Assembly (NCBI GenBank): GCA_021815835.1
Contig: JAKAZN010000008.1
Location: 1-13,205 of the forward strand
Reading direction: 5' to 3'
DNA: 13,205 bases
From: Pseudomonadota bacterium
Lineage (GTDB): Bacteria > Pseudomonadota > Alphaproteobacteria > Acetobacterales > Acetobacteraceae
The notes under the pieces were generated by a model. That model ran no database searches and was not told the DNA's origin. It saw only the letters and a list, made by a program, of their open reading frames with translations. The position numbers were made by a program, and so were the translations under genes. Positions 1 to 8,141 of this stretch are shown here, piece after piece (within the stretch, counting starts at the first letter, position 1; each line of letters begins with the position of its first letter).

Positions 1-1354
1 GCCCCTCCGCCAGGTCGTTGTCGAGGAACATCCGGCGCAGATATTCGCCGTGCATCCGCGCCGGCATCCGCGTGCCGTCCGCGTTCCAGGCCATGAGGTC
101 GGAGGGATGCTCGCGCTCGCCCAGCAGATAGCCGCGCACCGCGCGCGACCAGATGAGATCGTTGGAGCGCAGGAGCTGGAACGCGCCCGCCATCTGCCGG
201 CTGTCGAGGAAGCCTTGCGCGGCCATCAGATCGTCCAGGAAGTGCAGTTGCTCCTCGGTGATGAAGAGCTGCAATTCGCCCGCCTCGGTGAAATCGGTCT
301 GCGCGGCGAACAGGGTGACGCTGGCGATCCGGTCGTCGCCGTCGCGCGCCATCGCCGCGGCGGCGATCGCGAGCAGGGTGCCGCCGAGGCAATAGCCCAC
401 CGCGTGCAGCCGGGCCGCGCCGGCGATGTCGCAGGCGGCCGCCATCGCCGCGAGCACGCCGAGGCGGCGGTAGTCGTCGAGCGACAGGTCGCGCTGCGCG
501 GCGCCGGGATTGCGCCACGACAGGGCGAAAACGGTGAAGCCCCGCGCGACCAGCCAGCGGATCAGCGAGTTTTCCGGGGAAAGATCGAGAATGTAGTATT
601 TCATGATCCAGGCCGGGACGATCAGCACCGGCTCCGGGCGCACCGTCGGCGTGGTGGGCGCATACTGGATCAGTTCGATCAGTTCGTTCCGCAGCACGAT
701 CTTGCCCGGGGTGGCGGCGATGTCGGTCCCGACCCGGAACCCCGATGCGTTGGGCCGATCGCCCAGGGCCCCATGCAGATCGTTCAGGAAGTTGGCCGTG
801 CCGGCCGCCAGGTTGCGCCCGCCGGAGGCCGCGGTGGCGGCGATCACCTCGGGGTTGAGCCAGGGGATGTTGGACGGCGAAAAGAGATCGAGCCATTGCC
901 GCGCGGCGAAGGCGACCATGCGGTCATTGGCGCGCGCGGTGCCCTCCGGCCCCATCGCCGCTTCGCGCCACCATTCCTCGGCGAGCAGGAAGCCCTGATG
1001 GATCAGATGAAACGGCGGGCGCTGCCAGCCGGGATCGGCGAAGCGGTGATCGCCCGGCGGGGGCGCGATCGCGATCTGTCCGCTCGCCGCCGCTTCCCAG
1101 AACCGCCGCGCCTGGTGCGCCGCGTTGCGCGCGAGGCCGAGGCGGCGGAACGGCGCGTTCGCCAGATGCGTCGCCCAGTCGAGCCAGGCGAGGCCGAGCG
1201 CGGTCGGCGACAGCCCGAGCGTGGCCCGGCCCTCGGCGGCGTGGATCAGGTTGTCGAGACGCCCGAGCTGCGCGAACCGGGCCGCGGCCTCGGCATCGTC
1301 CGCCGCGGCGGCGGGCGGCGCCGGGCGGGGCGGGGTGGGAAGCGAGATGTTCAT
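1..1354 (-). CDS. phaC: Class I poly(3-hydroxyalkanoate) synthase, C-terminus cut by window edge
   Basis: Polymerises (R)-3-hydroxyacyl-CoA into polyhydroxyalkanoate storage polymer at the granule surface. About 451 residues are visible from the ATG at 1354-1352. A Pro/Ala-rich start (residues 5-17) is followed by a PHBC_N-like segment (LAWLDWATHLANAPFRR) and a PhaC_N-type region with WLDLFSPSNIPWLNPEV, then the start of the alpha/beta-hydrolase core (VLIVPAWIMKYYILDL, GFTVFALSW). The lipase-like box GYCLGG puts the catalytic cysteine at residue 322, close to Cys319 of the Cupriavidus class I enzyme. The catalytic Asp and His expected near residues 480-510 lie beyond the left edge. The start is supported by the family N-terminus and a purine-rich GGAAGA upstream; an ATG slightly upstream is out of frame. 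The gene is divergent from the hydrolase at 1569. Family assignment is firm; monomer preference cannot be read. Confidence 0.95.
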   Translation of the reverse strand, partial: MNISLPTPPRPAPPAAAADDAEAAARFAQLGRLDNLIHAAEGRATLGLSPTALGLAWLDWATHLANAPFRRLGLARNAAHQARRFWEAAASGQIAIAPPPGDHRFADPGWQRPPFHLIHQGFLLAEEWWREAAMGPEGTARANDRMVAFAARQWLDLFSPSNIPWLNPEVIAATAASGGRNLAAGTANFLNDLHGALGDRPNASGFRVGTDIAATPGKIVLRNELIELIQYAPTTPTVRPEPVLIVPAWIMKYYILDLSPENSLIRWLVARGFTVFALSWRNPGAAQRDLSLDDYRRLGVLAAMAAACDIAGAARLHAVGYCLGGTLLAIAAAAMARDGDDRIASVTLFAAQTDFTEAGELQLFITEEQLHFLDDLMAAQGFLDSRQMAGAFQLLRSNDLIWSRAVRGYLLGEREHPSDLMAWNADGTRMPARMHGEYLRRMFLDNDLAEG

Positions 1355-1568
1355 GGGGCCTGTCTTCCATGCTCCGGATGGGGGCGCATTGCGCGGGATC
1401 AAGATTGCGGCCCGGCGGGAGATCTGGCGCCGGCGGCGGCGCCCGGCGTTTGGCGCCCGGATCGAAATCTGCGCGGGCTTGCATCGGCCAGACATCCGAT
1501 GCCCCATGCGGGCGAGCGCTTGCGCACACAAGCCCGCCATCGACCCGATCGCGACGAAGGAACCCGCC
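1355..1568. other. Divergent intergenic region between phaC and the serine hydrolase gene
   Basis: This 214-base gap between two divergent starts must hold both promoters unless one is embedded in coding sequence. I see no convincing -35/-10 pair for either direction. It contains a short direct repeat (GGCGCCCGG at 1438-1446 and 1452-1460) within a GC-rich tract, the inverted repeat listed separately at 1481-1502, and a good Shine-Dalgarno (AAGGAA, 1557-1562) for the plus-strand gene. Confidence 0.6.
1481..1502. promoter_or_regulatory. Perfect 7-bp inverted repeat, possible operator
   Basis: GCATCGG (1481-1487) and CCGATGC (1496-1502) are exact reverse complements separated by 8 bases. They lie 67 bases before the hydrolase ATG, in the divergent phaC/hydrolase gap. 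The size and spacing suit a dimeric regulator site or a small hairpin. In DNA this GC-rich such a repeat can also arise by chance, and I cannot link it to a regulator family. Confidence 0.25.
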
Positions 1569-2681
1569 ATGTCCCACGCCTACCCCCTGCCCGAGGGCGA
1601 TGCCGCCAGCCTCGGCCTCGATACGCACCGCCTCGCCGCGCTCGATTCGCTGATCGCGCGGCATCTGGAGGACGGACGCTATCCCGGCGCGCAGATCGCC
1701 ATGGCGCGGCACGGCAAGCTGGCGCTGTTTCGGACCTTCGGCCGCGCGCGCACCGAAGCCGCCACGGTGCCCGCCACCGACGACACGCTGTTCCTGCTGT
1801 TCTCGCAGACCAAGGTGCTGACCTCGGCCACCGTCTGGAGCCTGATCGAGGAGGGCGCGCTCTCACCCATGGACCGGATCGCCGATCACCTGCCGGAATT
1901 CGCCGCGCGCGGCAAAGCCGACATCACCCTGCACCAGGTGATGACGCATCAGGGCGGCTACCCGAGCAGCGACGTGACGCCGGCCACCTGGGCCGATCAC
2001 GCGCGGATGCGCGCCGAAGTGTGCGATTTCTCGCTCGACTGGACGCCGGGATCGCGGATGCAGTACCACGGCCGCGCCGCGCATCTGACCCAGGCGATGG
2101 TGATCGAGGCCATCACCGGCCACGACTATCGAAACGAGATCCGCGACCGCATCCTGGCCCCGCTGGGCCTGGAGCACGACATCCTGGTGGGCGTGCCGGA
2201 AGACCAGCAGCATCGCTGCGCCGACACCTACCCGGCGGAGATCCACCGCAACAACGCCGATTTCCGCGCCGCCGGCCTGCCGCATTCCGGCGGCTACGCG
2301 ACCGCGCGGGGGATGGCCGCGTTCTATCAGGCGCTGCTGGGCGGCGGGCGGCTGGGGCGGGCGCGGGTGCTGTCGCCACGCATGATCGCCTATGGGAGCC
2401 GCAACCACACCGGCGACCGGCCGGATTTCCAGATGGACGGAATCCCGATGCATCGCGGCCTGGGGCCGCATGTGCGCGGCGACAGCGAGCGGATTCGCGG
2501 CCTCGGCACGATCGGCGCGCCGGCGACCTTCGGGCATGGCGGCGTGGGGTCGTCGTATTCCTGGGCGGATCCCGACAGCGGGGTTTCGTTCACGTATCTG
2601 ACGAACTATGTGCAGCCCGAGCCGTGGCATTCGACGCGGTTGGACCGGATCAGCAACATCGCCCACGCGGCCATCCTGTAG
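1569..2681 (+). CDS. Serine beta-lactamase-family hydrolase (class C / family VIII esterase-like)
   Basis: A 370-residue member of the beta-lactamase fold family (Pfam Beta-lactamase, PF00144), which includes class C beta-lactamases, D-amino-acid hydrolases and family VIII carboxylesterases. The S-x-x-K motif is SQTK, giving nucleophile Ser79 and Lys82 (FLLFSQTKVLT). The second motif, normally Tyr-x-Asn, reads YHG (Tyr166), so the tyrosine is kept but the Asn is Gly. The third motif is the H-x-G form GHGGVGS (His323-Gly325), which commonly replaces the KTG of true class C enzymes. No signal peptide is visible, so it is probably cytoplasmic. That and the H-x-G motif argue for an esterase or peptidase-like role rather than antibiotic resistance. 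The start is chosen for AAGGAA six bases upstream; the frame stays open upstream, but those starts have no family-like sequence. The substrate is unknown. Confidence 0.9.
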   Translation: MSHAYPLPEGDAASLGLDTHRLAALDSLIARHLEDGRYPGAQIAMARHGKLALFRTFGRARTEAATVPATDDTLFLLFSQTKVLTSATVWSLIEEGALSPMDRIADHLPEFAARGKADITLHQVMTHQGGYPSSDVTPATWADHARMRAEVCDFSLDWTPGSRMQYHGRAAHLTQAMVIEAITGHDYRNEIRDRILAPLGLEHDILVGVPEDQQHRCADTYPAEIHRNNADFRAAGLPHSGGYATARGMAAFYQALLGGGRLGRARVLSPRMIAYGSRNHTGDRPDFQMDGIPMHRGLGPHVRGDSERIRGLGTIGAPATFGHGGVGSSYSWADPDSGVSFTYLTNYVQPEPWHSTRLDRISNIAHAAIL

Positions 2682-2697
2682 GGCGCGCGGCGCGGCC

Positions 2698-4050
2698 TCA
2701 CGCGGCGAAGCCGAGCGCGCGGGCCGCTTCGGCGTAGCCGCGCCGGCGCGCCGGCGGCAGCTTGTGACGTCCCGCGACGCGTTCGAGCAGCAGGATGGCG
2801 TCCGCCTCCATCCCCGCCGCGACCGCCGCGTCCAGGAACAGCTGCTCCAGCACGTCCTGCTGGGCGTGGCTGCCGCCGAGATCGGTCATCGCGCCCAGCG
2901 CCGGGCGCATCGCCGCGACCGCCCCGGCCGGATCGCCACGCCCGGCCAGCAGCGCGGCGGTGCTGACCGGCAGCGCCACGTCGCGCACCAGGGCGGCGAG
3001 CGGGCTCGTTCCGGCCGCGAAATCGCGCAGCGCGTCCAGGAACCGCGCGCCCTCCTGCCAGCGCCCCGCGGCGGCCAGCGCCATCGCCCAATGCGGCAGG
3101 GTGAAGGCCGATTGGCAATCGCCGATGCGCGCGGTGGCCTTGTCGGCCAGTTCCCCCCACCGTTCGCCCACATCGATCCCCTGGCGGGCCAGCCGGTACA
3201 GCATCGAGGCCGCGTTCTGTACGTCGATATAGAGATCGGGCTGCGCGCGCGTCAGCGGCGAATCCAGATTGCGGAACGCGGTGTCGTACAACCCCAGCAC
3301 GCGGTCGAAATCGCCGCGCTCGAAATGAAACATCGCCGCGTGCCAGTACAGGTGGTGGCGCAGATTGTTCGCCCCCTCCCAGCCCGGGGCGAGCGCTTCG
3401 ATCCAGGCGATCCCCTCGCTCCGGCGGCCCTGCATTTCCAGCACATGCGCCACGCCATGCGCGGCCCAGAGATCGCCGGGATCGCGCGCGATCGCCTCCC
3501 GCCCCGCCGCCTCGGCTTCCAGATAGAGGCCGCTCTCCTCGAAGGCGAAGCAGCGGCAGGCAAGCAGGGAGGTCGTGGCGGGCCAGGCCGGGTCCCAGTG
3601 CCGCTCCACCGCCAGCACCGAGGCGCGCATCCGGTCCGGTCGGCCAAGCCAGAAATTGACGAAATGGGCGAGGCGGAAGGCCAGCGCGTCGGTCGGATGC
3701 GCCTCCAGGATCGTGTCCCAGACGGCCACCGCGCGGTCGGGCGCGCCGCCGATCCAGGCCTCCAGCGCCGCCAGATGGGCCTGTTCGCGCGGGCTGGCGC
3801 GGGCGAGCAGGGGCCGGGCGCGGGTGGCGGCGGCCTCGGCGGCCGGGAGCAGGGCGGCGTTGAAGCCGAGCATGGCGAAATATCCCGCGAGGCATTGCGC
3901 CAGGCCGAATGCGGGATCGGCCGCGAGCAGGGCGGCCATGCGCGCGGCGGTGTCGGCGCGATAGCCCAGATAGCCCGCGATCGTATGGTCCCAGGCGGCG
4001 GCGGCCGGCCCGTCCGCTGTCAGGGTCAGGCCATGGGCGTCGTGGGGCAT
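2698..4050 (-). CDS. Tetratricopeptide-repeat protein, TTC38/StaR-like
   Basis: A 450-residue, mostly alpha-helical protein with degenerate TPR helix pairs throughout. Examples are AAWDHTIAGYLGYRADTAAR near the N-terminus, an alternating Ala/Leu helix-turn-helix pattern, GDLWAAHGVAHVLEMQGRR in the middle and YWHAAMFHFERGDFDRVLGL after it. Length and the conserved W-A-A-H-G-x-A-H-V-x-E-M stretch fit the TTC38/StaR-like TPR family, whose molecular function is poorly defined; TPR arrays generally bind proteins. There is no signal peptide or membrane segment, so it is probably cytoplasmic. The ATG at 4050-4048 has GGGAG upstream. The start lies only 41 bases from the divergent sulfotransferase's likely TTG start, so the two may share a control region. 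The 3' end converges on the hydrolase gene with 16 bases between stops and no visible terminator. Fold assignment is secure; role is not. Confidence 0.85.
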   Translation of the reverse strand: MPHDAHGLTLTADGPAAAAWDHTIAGYLGYRADTAARMAALLAADPAFGLAQCLAGYFAMLGFNAALLPAAEAAATRARPLLARASPREQAHLAALEAWIGGAPDRAVAVWDTILEAHPTDALAFRLAHFVNFWLGRPDRMRASVLAVERHWDPAWPATTSLLACRCFAFEESGLYLEAEAAGREAIARDPGDLWAAHGVAHVLEMQGRRSEGIAWIEALAPGWEGANNLRHHLYWHAAMFHFERGDFDRVLGLYDTAFRNLDSPLTRAQPDLYIDVQNAASMLYRLARQGIDVGERWGELADKATARIGDCQSAFTLPHWAMALAAAGRWQEGARFLDALRDFAAGTSPLAALVRDVALPVSTAALLAGRGDPAGAVAAMRPALGAMTDLGGSHAQQDVLEQLFLDAAVAAGMEADAILLLERVAGRHKLPPARRRGYAEAARALGFAA

Positions 4051-4077
4051 GGCGGGCGAGCTCCCAAGGCTGTCACC

Positions 4078-4082
4078 GAAGG
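4078..4082 (+). promoter_or_regulatory. Shine-Dalgarno supporting a TTG start for the sulfotransferase
   Basis: GAAGG lies nine bases before the TTG at 4092-4094, and an in-frame TAA at 4083-4085 closes the frame just before it. It decides the start because the sulfotransferase frame has no ATG or GTG ahead of its PAPS-binding loop. A second purine-rich site, GGGAGGG at 4138-4144, precedes an in-frame ATC-CTG (4152-4157) and is the only visible alternative. Confidence 0.5.
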
Positions 4083-4091
4083 TAACAACCG

Positions 4092-5255
4092 TTGCACGGC
4101 CGGCGCCATCCGACTAGATCGGAACCATCCACTCCCCGGGAGGGCCGACCCATCCTGTCCCTGGCGTTCGAGGCAACGCGCTGGACCCAACCGTTCGGCT
4201 GGGCCGCCGGCTCCGCGCTGGCGGCCTTCCGCGCGGAGAACCGGGGTGCACCCAGGCCCGTCCCGGCCCCAGCCGAGCCTTCGGACTCGCCGATCCTGAT
4301 CTTCGGCGCGCCGCGCTCCGGCACCTCCTGGCTCGGGAAGATTTTCGACAGCCACCCTGATACGCTCTACCGCCACGAACCCGACGCGGTATTGGAGGAT
4401 GATGGGCTGCCGTGGCTCTGCCCCGAGGATGCGACCTCGGAGCTTGCGCCGATGGCTGCCTGGTACCTGCGTCAGATGGGGCGGACTTCCACCCTGAAGA
4501 CAGTGGGGCCCGGCCCGTCTTTCGCCAAATCCTATCGCGGCGCGCTGGGCCGCCGCCTGCGCGACGGCACCGTGCAAGGCCTGCGCGTGCTGGCCGCCAC
4601 CGGCCTCGACCGCAGGCGGATCGACCGGATCGGCGTGCCGGACCTGCTGGCCGGCAATCCGCGCGCGATCCGGCTGGTCGTGAAATCGGTGAGCAGCCAT
4701 GGCCGCATCGCCGCGCTGGCCGCCTGCGCGCCGGACGCGCGGCTGGTCCTGATCCTGCGCGACCCGTGGGGCCAGGTTGCCTCCGTCCTGCGCGGCACCG
4801 CGAGAGGCAAGTTCCTCTCGCCCTTCGAGCTCGCCTGGATCGCGGGCACCACCGAGGGACGCCGCCATGGCCTGACCACCGCCGGCCTCGGCGCGCTGCC
4901 GCCGGTCGAGCAGTTGACCTGGAACTGGGTGGTATGCAATGAAAGAATGCTGTCGGATCTGACCCAGGCCCCGGCGGCCCGCGTGATCCGCTACGACACG
5001 CTCTGCGCCGCGCCGATGGAGCACGCGCGGGCGCTGTTCGACTTCGCCGGGCTCGGCTGGCATCCGCAGACCGCCGCGTTCATCGCGCGCAGCGCCACCC
5101 ATCGCGGGCCGGCGCGCTACTACCAGGTCTTCCGCGACGCGCGCGCGACCGTGGATAGCTGGCGGCGGGAGATGCCCCGCGAGGATCAGGCGCGGATCGC
5201 GGCGATCCTGCGCCGGACCGCGCTGGCCTCCTATTGGCCCGATTTCCGGGACTGA
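4092..5255 (+). CDS. PAPS-dependent sulfotransferase
   Basis: Transfers a sulfuryl group from PAPS to an unknown acceptor. The 387-residue frame carries the 5'-phosphosulfate-binding loop [11 protein letters not shown] at residues 71-81, followed by [16 protein letters not shown] as in bacterial carbohydrate and lipid sulfotransferases. The 3'-phosphate-binding segment [16 protein letters not shown] (218-233) has Arg223 and Ser231, the eight-residue spacing seen in PAPS-binding sulfotransferases. [11 protein letters not shown] (298-308) is the usual later motif before the C-terminal helices. No membrane span or signal peptide is evident, so it probably acts in the cytoplasm. The start is probably TTG at 4092; starting near 4155 instead would remove about 21 residues and leave both motifs intact. 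The next genes, cysD and cysNC, make its donor. The acceptor could be a polysaccharide, lipid or small molecule; the sequence does not say. Confidence 0.9.
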   Translation: MHGRRHPTRSEPSTPREGRPILSLAFEATRWTQPFGWAAGSALAAFRAENRGAPRPVPAPAEPSDSPILIFGAPRSGTSWLGKIFDSHPDTLYRHEPDAVLEDDGLPWLCPEDATSELAPMAAWYLRQMGRTSTLKTVGPGPSFAKSYRGALGRRLRDGTVQGLRVLAATGLDRRRIDRIGVPDLLAGNPRAIRLVVKSVSSHGRIAALAACAPDARLVLILRDPWGQVASVLRGTARGKFLSPFELAWIAGTTEGRRHGLTTAGLGALPPVEQLTWNWVVCNERMLSDLTQAPAARVIRYDTLCAAPMEHARALFDFAGLGWHPQTAAFIARSATHRGPARYYQVFRDARATVDSWRREMPREDQARIAAILRRTALASYWPDFRD

Positions 5256-5388
5256 GATTCCATGGAAGGTTTCCTCTGCCGCGACCGAAGGCGGGGGAAC
5301 GATCTGGCTATTTTCATCCGGGGGCTTTTGTCGCCGGCCCGGCTGGACTAGACGGCGCGGCCATGAGCATCCCGTCCGACCCCCGCCG
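5256..5388 (+). other. Sulfotransferase-cysD spacer with two tiny ORFs
   Basis: A 133-base gap. It starts with a 10-bp palindrome TTCCATGGAA (5258-5267), from which a 29-codon frame opens (ATG 5262, TAG 5349-5351, one cysteine, four arginines near the start). A second frame of nine codons (ATG 5363, MSIPSDPRR) ends in a TGA at 5390-5392 that overlaps the cysD ATG as ATGA. I see no clear sigma-70 promoter and no hairpin followed by a T-run. cysD may therefore be read from the sulfotransferase transcript, but a promoter here is not excluded. Neither tiny frame has a strong ribosome binding site. Confidence 0.5.
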
Positions 5389-6297
5389 ATGATCCCGCCC
5401 GAAGCCGCGCATCTGCGCGCACTTGAAGCCGAGGCCATCCATATCCTGCGCGAAGCCGCCGCCCAGGCGACGCGGCCGGTGCTGATGTATTCGATCGGCA
5501 AGGATTCGTCGGTGCTGCTGCATCTCGCACGCAAGGCGTTCCACCCGGCGAAACTGCCCTTCCCGCTGCTGCACATCGATACGACATGGAAATTTCGTGC
5601 CATGATCGCGTTCCGCGACGAAACGGCGGCGCGCTTCGGCCTCGATCTGCGCACCCATACCAACGCCGCCGGCCTCCGCGATGGCGTCAATCCGTTCGAC
5701 CACGATCCCGCCACCTACACGCGGATCATGAAGACGGACGCGCTGAAGCAAGCGCTCGACGACGGCGGCTACGATTGCGCGATCGGCGGCGCGCGGCGGG
5801 AGGAGGAACGCTCGCGGGCCAAGGAGCGCATCTTCTCGGTGCGCGGGCCCGGCCATGTCTGGGACCCGAAGCGCCAGCGCCCGGAGCTGTGGCAGCTCTA
5901 TAACGGCCAGCGCGCGCCGGGGGAGACGTTGCGGGTGTTTCCGCTGTCCAACTGGACCGAGCTCGATGTGTGGACCTACATCGCCGCCGAGGGAATCGAA
6001 GTGGTGCCGCTCTATTTCGCCGCCCCGCGCCCGACGGTGACGCGCGACGGCGCGTTGATCGTGGTGGATGATTCGCGGATGCGCCTGCGCGAGCGCGAAA
6101 TCCCGGTGTCGCGGATGGTGCGGTTCCGCTCGCTCGGTTGCTACCCGCTGAGCGCGGCGGTGGAATCCGACGCCGCCGATCTGGAAGCGATCATCGCCGA
6201 GATGCGCGCGGCACGCCTGTCCGAACGCGCCGGGCGGCTGATCGATTTCGACCAGGATGCCTCGATGGAAGCGAAGAAGCGCGAGGGCTATTTCTGA
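5389..6297 (+). CDS. cysD: Sulfate adenylyltransferase subunit 2 (ATP sulfurylase small subunit)
   Basis: Catalytic subunit of heterodimeric ATP sulfurylase: ATP + sulfate gives APS + pyrophosphate, driven by GTP hydrolysis in CysN. At 302 residues it has the same length as E. coli CysD and is recognisably collinear with it. The PP-loop motif YSIGKDSS is at residues 34-41, [11 protein letters not shown] at 60-70, [15 protein letters not shown] at 133-147, [11 protein letters not shown] at 158-168 and [13 protein letters not shown] at 183-195; it ends [12 protein letters not shown] as in the family. No clear Shine-Dalgarno precedes the ATG; a nine-codon frame ends across it (ATGA), so coupling is possible. 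The stop overlaps the cysNC start (TGATG), implying tight co-expression of the two subunits. Equivalent to rhizobial NodP, which supplies sulfation. Cytoplasmic. Confidence 0.97.
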   Translation: MIPPEAAHLRALEAEAIHILREAAAQATRPVLMYSIGKDSSVLLHLARKAFHPAKLPFPLLHIDTTWKFRAMIAFRDETAARFGLDLRTHTNAAGLRDGVNPFDHDPATYTRIMKTDALKQALDDGGYDCAIGGARREEERSRAKERIFSVRGPGHVWDPKRQRPELWQLYNGQRAPGETLRVFPLSNWTELDVWTYIAAEGIEVVPLYFAAPRPTVTRDGALIVVDDSRMRLREREIPVSRMVRFRSLGCYPLSAAVESDAADLEAIIAEMRAARLSERAGRLIDFDQDASMEAKKREGYF

Positions 6298-8141
6298 TGG
6301 CCGAACAGCTTCTGCGCGTGCTCGCCTGCGGCAGCGTCGATGACGGCAAGTCCACTCTGATCGGGCGGCTGCTGCATGAATGCGGCGCGGTGCCGGACGA
6401 TACGATGGCGGCACTCGCGCGCGACAGCCGGCGCTTCGGCACCGTGGCGGATGGCGGGCTCGATTTCGCGCTGCTGGTCGATGGGCTGGCGGCGGAGCGC
6501 GAGCAGGGGGTGACGATCGACGTCGCCTACCGCTATTTCGAAACGCCCCGCCGGCGCTTCATCCTGGCCGACGCGCCGGGGCATCAGCAATACACGCGCA
6601 ACATGGCGACCGGCGCGTCACTCGCGGATGTTGCGGTGCTGCTGGTCGATGCGACCAAGGGGGTGCTGGCGCAGACGCGCCGGCACGCGGCGATCGCGGC
6701 GCTGATGGGCGTGCGCGAATTCGTATTGGCGGTGAACAAGATGGACCTCGTGGGGTTTGCCGCCGCGCCGTTCCATGCCGCGTCGCGCGAAATCCGCACG
6801 CTGCTGGATCGCCTGGGTGGGGCCGCGCTGACCGCGATCCCGGTGGTCGCGCGCGACGGCGACAACGTCACACGGTCCGGCACGCGCATGGCGTGGTACG
6901 ACGGCCTTACGCTGCTGGGCGCATTGGAAGCCGCTGATCTGCCCGTCCCGCGCGCCGATGCGCCGGCGCGGTTGCCGGTGCAGGTGGTGCTGCGCCCCGA
7001 CGCGGCGTTCCGCGGCTATGGCGGAACGTTGCGCGGCGGTGGGCTCGCGGTGGGCGACGGCGTGGTGAATGCCGGGTCCGGAACCGCCGCGCGCATCGCC
7101 CGCCTGGTCGCGCCGGAGGGCGATCGCGATCGCGCGGAAGCGGGCGACGCGGTGACCGTGGTGCTGGACCGTGAGATCGATATCTCCCGCGGCGACGTGC
7201 TCGCCGTCGCGCCGGCACCGGAAGCGACGCAACAGATCACCGCGCGGATCGTGTGGATGGACGACACGGATCTGTTCCGCGGCCGGGCCTATCTGCTGAT
7301 GCTGGGCACCGCGAGCACGGTCGCTACCGTCACCGACATCGCCGGCCGGCTCGATCTGGACCGGATCGAGGACGAACCGGCCCGTGCGCTGGCCGCCAAC
7401 GAGATCGGCACCGTTACGCTCTCGCTCGCCCAGCCCCTGGTCTGCGAGACCTATGCCGCAAGCCGCGCCCTCGGTGGGTTCATCCTGATCGACCGGCTGA
7501 CCCGCGCCACCGTGGGCGCCGGCACGATCACCCGCATCCAGCCCAACGGCCGGGCGATCACCTGGCATCGTCTGGATATCGACAAATCCGCGCGCGCCGC
7601 GCTGAAGGCCCAGCGTCCGGCGGTGCTGTGGTTCACGGGGCTTTCGGGCGCCGGGAAATCCACCATCGCCAATCTGGTGGAAAAGCGGCTGCACGCGCTG
7701 GGCCTGCATACCATGAGCCTTGACGGCGACAATGTCCGCCACGGGCTGAACCGCGATCTGGGGTTTTCCGAAGCCGACCGGGTGGAGAATATCCGCCGCA
7801 TCGCCGAGGTGGCGAAGCTGTTCGTGGAAGCCGGGGTGATCGTGCTCGTCTCCTTCATCTCCCCCTATCGCGCCGAGCGGATGATGGCGCGCGACCGCGT
7901 GGAGGCGGGCGAGTTCCTGGAAATCTTCGTCGATACGCCGGTGGACGAATGCCGCCGGCGCGACCCGAAGGGACTCTACAAGCGCGCCGATGCCGGAACG
8001 TTGCGGAATTTCACCGGCGTCGATGCGCCCTACGAGGCCCCCGAAGCGCCGGAAATCCGGTTGCGGACGTTGGCAGCCGAACCGGAGCGCCTGGCCGAAC
8101 AGGTGGTGGCCGAGCTGCGCCGCCGTGGCATCGTCGCCTGA
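6297..8141 (+). CDS. cysNC: Bifunctional ATP sulfurylase GTPase subunit / APS kinase (CysN-CysC fusion)
   Basis: A 614-residue fusion completing PAPS synthesis: the CysN half couples GTP hydrolysis to APS formation with CysD, and the CysC half phosphorylates APS to PAPS. CysN, about residues 1-430, is an EF-Tu-like GTPase with P-loop GSVDDGKST (12-20), switch [13 protein letters not shown] (92-102) and NKMD (147-150), followed by beta-barrel domains. CysC, about 440-614, has P-loop GLSGAGKST (448-456), [10 protein letters not shown] (476-485) and the FISPYR motif (520-525) that carries the family's conserved serine. Both sites look intact. The ATG at 6297 overlaps the cysD stop and has GAGGG nine bases upstream; upstream in-frame codons lie inside cysD. 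This is the NodQ arrangement. The fusion is common in alphaproteobacteria for assimilation, but here a sulfotransferase lies two genes upstream. Confidence 0.97.
   Translation: MAEQLLRVLACGSVDDGKSTLIGRLLHECGAVPDDTMAALARDSRRFGTVADGGLDFALLVDGLAAEREQGVTIDVAYRYFETPRRRFILADAPGHQQYTRNMATGASLADVAVLLVDATKGVLAQTRRHAAIAALMGVREFVLAVNKMDLVGFAAAPFHAASREIRTLLDRLGGAALTAIPVVARDGDNVTRSGTRMAWYDGLTLLGALEAADLPVPRADAPARLPVQVVLRPDAAFRGYGGTLRGGGLAVGDGVVNAGSGTAARIARLVAPEGDRDRAEAGDAVTVVLDREIDISRGDVLAVAPAPEATQQITARIVWMDDTDLFRGRAYLLMLGTASTVATVTDIAGRLDLDRIEDEPARALAANEIGTVTLSLAQPLVCETYAASRALGGFILIDRLTRATVGAGTITRIQPNGRAITWHRLDIDKSARAALKAQRPAVLWFTGLSGAGKSTIANLVEKRLHALGLHTMSLDGDNVRHGLNRDLGFSEADRVENIRRIAEVAKLFVEAGVIVLVSFISPYRAERMMARDRVEAGEFLEIFVDTPVDECRRRDPKGLYKRADAGTLRNFTGVDAPYEAPEAPEIRLRTLAAEPERLAEQVVAELRRRGIVA

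Noticed and set aside
1569..2681. Calling the hydrolase an antibiotic-resistance beta-lactamase.
   Set aside because: It lacks a signal peptide, the KTG motif and the Tyr-x-Asn asparagine; membership in the wider fold family does not imply beta-lactam hydrolysis.
50..2737. An 895-codon plus-strand open frame opposite phaC and continuing through the hydrolase gene in another frame.
   Set aside because: Its translation is Arg/Gly/Ala/Pro-rich with no family motif, and it mirrors the codon bias of phaC on the other strand. It is a typical GC-rich antisense shadow.
5318..5345. A rho-independent terminator or promoter near CCGGGGGCTTTTG and TTGTCG...TAGACG.
   Set aside because: No complementary stem precedes the short T-run, and the promoter-like hexamers are poor matches with 15-base spacing.
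4026..5714. A 562-codon minus-strand open frame opposite the sulfotransferase and cysD start.
   Set aside because: It covers clearly recognisable genes on the plus strand, shows no domain, and crosses two gene boundaries.
6138..6296. Extension of cysNC 53 codons upstream into cysD.
   Set aside because: The CysN family N-terminus and the GAGGG site both place the start at the ATG 6297 that overlaps the cysD stop; the extension is Arg/Gly-rich shadow sequence.
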